The translations under genes were made by a program, and so were the position numbers. Below the pieces are notes generated by a model that saw only the letters and a list, made by a program, of their open reading frames with translations, was not told where the DNA came from and did no database searches. This document shows, piece after piece, positions 7,145 through 9,002 of a DNA stretch of 9,002 bases; within the stretch, counting starts at the first letter, position 1, and each line of letters opens with the position of its first letter. This DNA comes from a candidate division LCP-89 bacterium. GTDB lineage: Bacteria > Electryoneota > B3-LCP. Where the stretch lies: positions 1-9,002 of the forward strand of contig JALGZU010000098.1 in assembly GCA_025774735.1 (NCBI GenBank). Direction: 5' to 3'.

Positions 7145-7701
7145 ACTGTAGCCCCAAGCAATAAACAAGTCGACCTGTGCTACGATCCCCCCTTCTCAAG
7201 ACGTGCGCTGTATACCTTGAGGTCTCGGCAGCATCCCAATACGGTTTGAGTGGACACTGGCGCCGATAAGCTGCCATGGTTTACAACATAGAATGGCACC
7301 AATGTGTAAACAGACAGCAACGCCGAGATCGCAGGGGACAGGTAATAGTGCTATGAAAACAAAAGGCACGTTCGAATCTAAACAATTCGATCGTGCCTTC
7401 ATCTTATAGGCCTTATATCCTACACGACAAGGCGACCCGCACCCAAGTTGCGGGCCTCTTCCTGTATCGTCTGTGGAGGTGCTTAATATTTTAAACGAGA
7501 TAGCATCGCGAGAGGAGCGATAACCGAAATTTCAGGCCGGATTTATCACAAATCCGACCTCAATTCTACGTGAATATAATGAATAATTCTCAGAAAGTCA
7601 ACTTAAAAATAAAAAAGTTCGCGATGCTGCCAACCGCCGCTGGACAGTCAGAATTCATCATGGCTGGAATTATCAAGCCGGTCAGGCGACGCAGGCTAAA
7701 T
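7145..7701. other. Gene-poor region with several inverted repeats
   Basis: No convincing gene is seen in about 550 bases; open frames on both strands are short, lack ribosome sites and match nothing I know. Structures seen: GTCTCGGC (7222-7229) against GCCGAGAT (7322-7329), enclosing TGCCAT/ATGGCA (7273-7278/7293-7298) and GTTTACA/TGTAAAC (7279-7285/7305-7311); a strong hairpin at 7363-7399; CCCGCA/TGCGGG at 7436-7454; and AGGCCGGATTT/AAATCCGACCT at 7534-7560 with one mismatch. An A+T-rich stretch lies around 7480-7500. It may hold a small RNA or decayed mobile DNA; neither is demonstrated. Confidence 0.5.
7363..7399 (-). terminator. Strong hairpin with T-rich tail on the - strand
   Basis: AAGGCACGTTCGAAT (7363-7377) pairs with ATTCGATCGTGCCTT (7385-7399) in 14 of 15 positions around a 7-base loop. 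On the - strand the stem is followed by TTGTTTTC, which fits an intrinsic terminator; on the + strand the tail is CATCTTATA, less convincing. No gene on the - strand ends close by, the nearest stop being about 400 bases away, so it may terminate an unrecognised RNA or read-through. Confidence 0.5.
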
Positions 7702-7702
7702 C

Positions 7703-7754
7703 AAAAATCCCCACCTTCTCCCACAAATACCAACATGGGAGAAAATGGGGATTT
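7703..7754 (-). terminator. Terminator of the T9SS cargo gene (repeat copy 1)
   Basis: Arms 7705-7723 and 7736-7754 pair over 19 positions on the - strand transcript, including two G-U pairs that would be C-A mismatches on the + strand, with a 12-base loop and a T-rich tail (TTTTTGATTT). It lies 45 bases after the cargo stop. Confidence 0.75.
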
Positions 7755-7779
7755 CCTATAATTCCAGTACTTTAGATCG

Positions 7780-7796
7780 TGGGCGATACTGGATTC
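7780..7796 (-). pseudogene. 17-base 3' fragment of tRNA-Val
   Basis: Matches positions 57-73 of the tRNA-Val at the right edge (half of the T-loop, T-stem 3' strand, acceptor 3' strand ATCGCCC and discriminator A), 16 of 17 identical. No other tRNA parts are present, so it is non-functional and marks the probable crossover site. Confidence 0.75.
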
Positions 7797-7798
7797 TT

Positions 7799-8542
7799 CT
7801 ACTTCACCAGCACCATCTTCTTCACCGCTGAATAATCTCCCGCACGTAGGCTATAGAAATACACACCTGAGTTAAGATCGGATGCATCAAACGTAACCTC
7901 ATGTTTGCCTACCTCACGCCAGCCGTTGACAAGTTTTGCCACTAAGCGACCGGAAATGTCATAAACGCCTAGGATGAGTCTACCTGGTACGGGCAGTGTG
8001 AAGGATATGGTGGTGGCGGGATTGAAGGGATTGGGGTAGTTCTGGTCTAGCAGATCTCCTTCTGGTTGTGGATCTGTCGATGGTTCAATGCCTACCGTAG
8101 AATAGAATGTCCAGTCTCGGAAGCACCAGTATCCCGTTTCGTCATTGACATATTCTTCCTGGAGAACGAAATTTTGCCAAACTTGAATCGTTAAGGTTCC
8201 CAGAGAGCCCTTCATACATGCTATCTGGAGCTGCGAGTTTACGTTGGCATCAAAGTTGACCTGTGCGTTGGTAGGACCCCATGGAACTCGACTATATGAC
8301 AATTCTCCACCATTCACGAAGAAATCTGTATTCAGACTGAAGTTATGGATGGGCAACAATGTCGATATCAATGCAATAGAACTACCAACTATGACATCCT
8401 CGTTACCAATCTCCATCACTATAACCTTAAACCAATCCGTTCCATTGCATATCACCTTAATGTTATAGGTTTCCTGTGATAGCGCAGGCAATACCAACAG
8501 ACTAAAGATGATAAAACAACTGATTAGTACCTTGGTTCTCAT
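7799..8542 (-). CDS. Secreted protein with C-terminal T9SS type A sorting domain
   Basis: A 247-residue protein exported by Sec and then through the outer membrane by the type IX system. A signal peptide with hydrophobic core FIIFSLLVLPALS is present, with likely cleavage after residue 22 (ALS/Q). The central part (about 23-160) is unrecognised, beta-rich and contains three Cys. Residues about 164-247 form the sorting domain: QNYPNPFNPATTISF, then YDISGRLVAKL, and the terminal SGVYFYSLRAGDYSAVKKMVLVK-type strand pattern. This domain is cleaved after secretion and often directs surface attachment. ATG 8540-8542 has a perfect Shine-Dalgarno and a strong promoter about 90-120 bases upstream. The TAG stop (7799-7801) lies two bases from the tRNA fragment. 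The gene is single and probably the cargo of the surrounding element; what the mature region binds or does is unknown. Confidence 0.92.
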   Translation of the reverse strand: MRTKVLISCFIIFSLLVLPALSQETYNIKVICNGTDWFKVIVMEIGNEDVIVGSSIALISTLLPIHNFSLNTDFFVNGGELSYSRVPWGPTNAQVNFDANVNSQLQIACMKGSLGTLTIQVWQNFVLQEEYVNDETGYWCFRDWTFYSTVGIEPSTDPQPEGDLLDQNYPNPFNPATTISFTLPVPGRLILGVYDISGRLVAKLVNGWREVGKHEVTFDASDLNSGVYFYSLRAGDYSAVKKMVLVK

Positions 8543-8545
8543 GAT

Positions 8546-8553
8546 ACCTCCTC
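8546..8553 (-). promoter_or_regulatory. Shine-Dalgarno GAGGAGGT of the cargo gene
   Basis: GAGGAGGT, almost fully complementary to the anti-Shine-Dalgarno of 16S rRNA, ends 3 bases before ATG 8542. It fixes the start and predicts strong translation. Confidence 0.85.
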
Positions 8554-8632
8554 TAAATTGATCAGGTTTAAATATCCTGTAATTAGAGCAGTGCGTGATG
8601 TAACTCTGGCTAATGGGAATTCAAACTAAAAC

Positions 8633-8661
8633 AATATACTAATTCATGTAGTATTTGTCAA
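8633..8661 (-). promoter_or_regulatory. Near-perfect sigma70-type promoter of the cargo gene
   Basis: On the - strand TTGACA (plus 8656-8661), exactly 17 bases, then TATATT (plus 8633-8638): 11 of 12 consensus bases. The predicted start near 8626 gives a leader of about 84 bases before the cargo ATG. Confidence 0.78.
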
Positions 8662-8689
8662 GAGATTCTGTAAGCAAATGAAAAAATGA

Positions 8690-8848
8690 GAGGTGATCTC
8701 AGGCATTAGACTCGGGACGTCAAGGTGTTATTTATATAAGATTCAGGATTTTTCCGGATATTCATCGCTGAAGGTCACTGAGATTTACACACATGTATTG
8801 CCAGAAGATTGTAGAGAGGTTTCGGAAGCATTGACATATGGAGGTTAA
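8690..8848 (+). pseudogene. Tyrosine recombinase (phage-type integrase) C-terminal remnant
   Basis: The frame ending at TAA 8846-8848 reads IQDFSGYSSLKVTEIYTHV (8744-8800 region), then LPEDCREVSEAL. This matches the end of tyrosine recombinases, usually IQELLGHSSLKTTEIYTHV, with the nucleophilic Tyr in EIYTHV (codon 8786-8788). The His of the GHSS motif is replaced by Tyr (codon 8759-8761) and the preceding Leu by Ser. Upstream the same frame loses similarity; fragments resembling LRH and LDSG...VIYI appear in other frames (about 8698-8740), as if by deletions and frameshifts. A stop lies at 8687-8689 and no start or ribosome site is seen. It lies 30 bases from the repeat beside tRNA-Val, the normal place for an integrase gene, which supports the element interpretation. 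Confidence 0.72.
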
Positions 8849-8878
8849 GAAAGGCGATCTAGACGCGATCACTTTTAC

Positions 8879-8973
8879 CAAAAATCCCCACATTCTCCCA
8901 CAAATTCCAACGTGAGAGAAAATGGGGATTTTCTATAATTTCAGTACTTTAGATCGTGGGCGATATTGGATTC
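8879..8973. repeat. Direct repeat copy 2 (native tRNA-Val 3' end plus terminator; putative att site)
   Basis: Partner of 7702-7796. Here the similarity to copy 1 ends at 8973, inside the T-loop of the tRNA gene, while the tRNA itself continues to the window edge. Confidence 0.9.
8880..8931 (-). terminator. Terminator of tRNA-Val (repeat copy 2)
   Basis: Arms 8882-8900 and 8913-8931 pair on the - strand transcript with one internal mismatch and G-U pairs, followed by TTTTTGG. It begins 26 bases after the tRNA 3' end. Confidence 0.7.
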
Positions 8974-9002
8974 GAACCAACGACCTCCTGCTTGTAAGGC
9001 AG
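8957..9002 (-). tRNA. tRNA-Val (anticodon UAC), 3' part, cut by the window edge
   Basis: On the - strand the window enters at tRNA position 28: anticodon stem CTGC/GCAG, loop CTTACAA with anticodon TAC at plus 8994-8996, stem closing G43, variable loop AGGTC, T-stem GTTGG/CCAAT (one G-T pair) with loop TTCGAAT, acceptor strand ATCGCCC and discriminator A at 8957. The sequence after the discriminator is CGATC, so CCA is not encoded and must be added. The missing 5' acceptor strand is predicted to be GGGCGAT. It is the apparent integration target of the adjacent element. Confidence 0.9.

Larger units (their letters stand above)
7702..7796. repeat. Direct repeat copy 1 (displaced tRNA-Val 3' end plus terminator; putative att site)
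   Basis: Aligns without gaps to 8879-8973, with 7 differences in 95 bases (5 transitions, 2 transversions). On the - strand bases 7796-7780 correspond to tRNA-Val positions 57-73 with one change (position 64, A to G), and the rest is the terminator region. The 5' two-thirds of the tRNA is missing here: the similarity stops abruptly at 7796, where the cargo gene begins. Confidence 0.9.
7702..8973. mobile_element. Putative tRNA-Val-targeted integrative element remnant with one cargo gene
   Basis: The segment is bounded by two 95-base direct repeats (7702-7796 and 8879-8973, offset 1177). Each contains the last 17 bases of tRNA-Val, starting at T-loop position 57, plus the downstream terminator. 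Between them lie a decayed tyrosine-recombinase C-terminus next to the tRNA and one complete secreted-protein gene. This is the arrangement left by integration at a tRNA 3' end, with the tRNA reconstituted on one side and a displaced 3' fragment on the other. The interior looks more A+T rich than the genes to the left. An intact integrase, replication or transfer genes are absent, so it is either a deleted element or a passenger that used an integrase in trans. A local duplication of the tRNA end is the main alternative. Confidence 0.5.

Noticed and set aside
7570..7761. 63-codon open frame on the + strand starting at GTG
   Set aside because: Its last third runs into the repeat/terminator sequence, no Shine-Dalgarno precedes it, and the product is unrecognised and of biased composition.
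7702..8973. CRISPR array or insertion sequence with terminal inverted repeats
   Set aside because: There are only two copies, in direct orientation and 1.18 kb apart, no spacers of regular length, and no transposase; tRNA-site integration fits better.

Overview
The window reads as a bacterial chromosome of moderate G+C. One exported protein ends in a type IX secretion (T9SS) sorting domain with the QNYPNPFNP motif, which points to the Fibrobacteres-Chlorobi-Bacteroidetes superphylum or a neighbouring candidate phylum. Two near-consensus sigma70-type promoters (TTGAC[A/T], 17 bp, TATATT) argue against a classical Bacteroidetes promoter style. No marker here fixes the phylum.

Left part (1-2109, + strand): the 3' part of an S9 prolyl-oligopeptidase/DPP-IV-like peptidase with an intact Ser-Asp-His triad, followed after 3 bases by an unrecognised, probably exported protein. 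Its signal-peptide segment (1393-1464) is cut from the body (1468-2070) by an in-frame TGA directly after a Cys codon.

Middle part (2110-6320, all - strand): read in the direction of transcription, hydantoinase/oxoprolinase A (hyuA-like, own strong promoter, no hyuB beside it), then a pentapeptide-repeat protein with an N-terminal Cys/His cluster, a glyoxalase-II-like metallo-beta-lactamase hydrolase (ATGA overlap with the previous gene, so translationally coupled), and a GtrA-family membrane protein. On the other side of the hyuA promoter a lone CheY-like receiver protein runs rightward (6607-7023) and is closed by two tandem intrinsic terminators.

Right part (7145-9002): about 550 bases without a convincing gene but with several inverted repeats, then the most interesting structure of the window. 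The 3' half of a tRNA-Val(UAC) gene enters from the right edge on the - strand. A 95-base segment made of the last 17 bases of that tRNA plus its downstream terminator is repeated, 88/95 identical and without gaps, 1177 bases away. Between the copies lie a decayed tyrosine-recombinase C-terminus (next to the tRNA, as expected for an integrase) and one complete gene for a secreted T9SS cargo protein with its own near-perfect promoter and Shine-Dalgarno. Its stop codon sits two bases from the displaced tRNA fragment. I read this as a remnant or minimal tRNA-targeted integrative element carrying a single secreted-protein gene.
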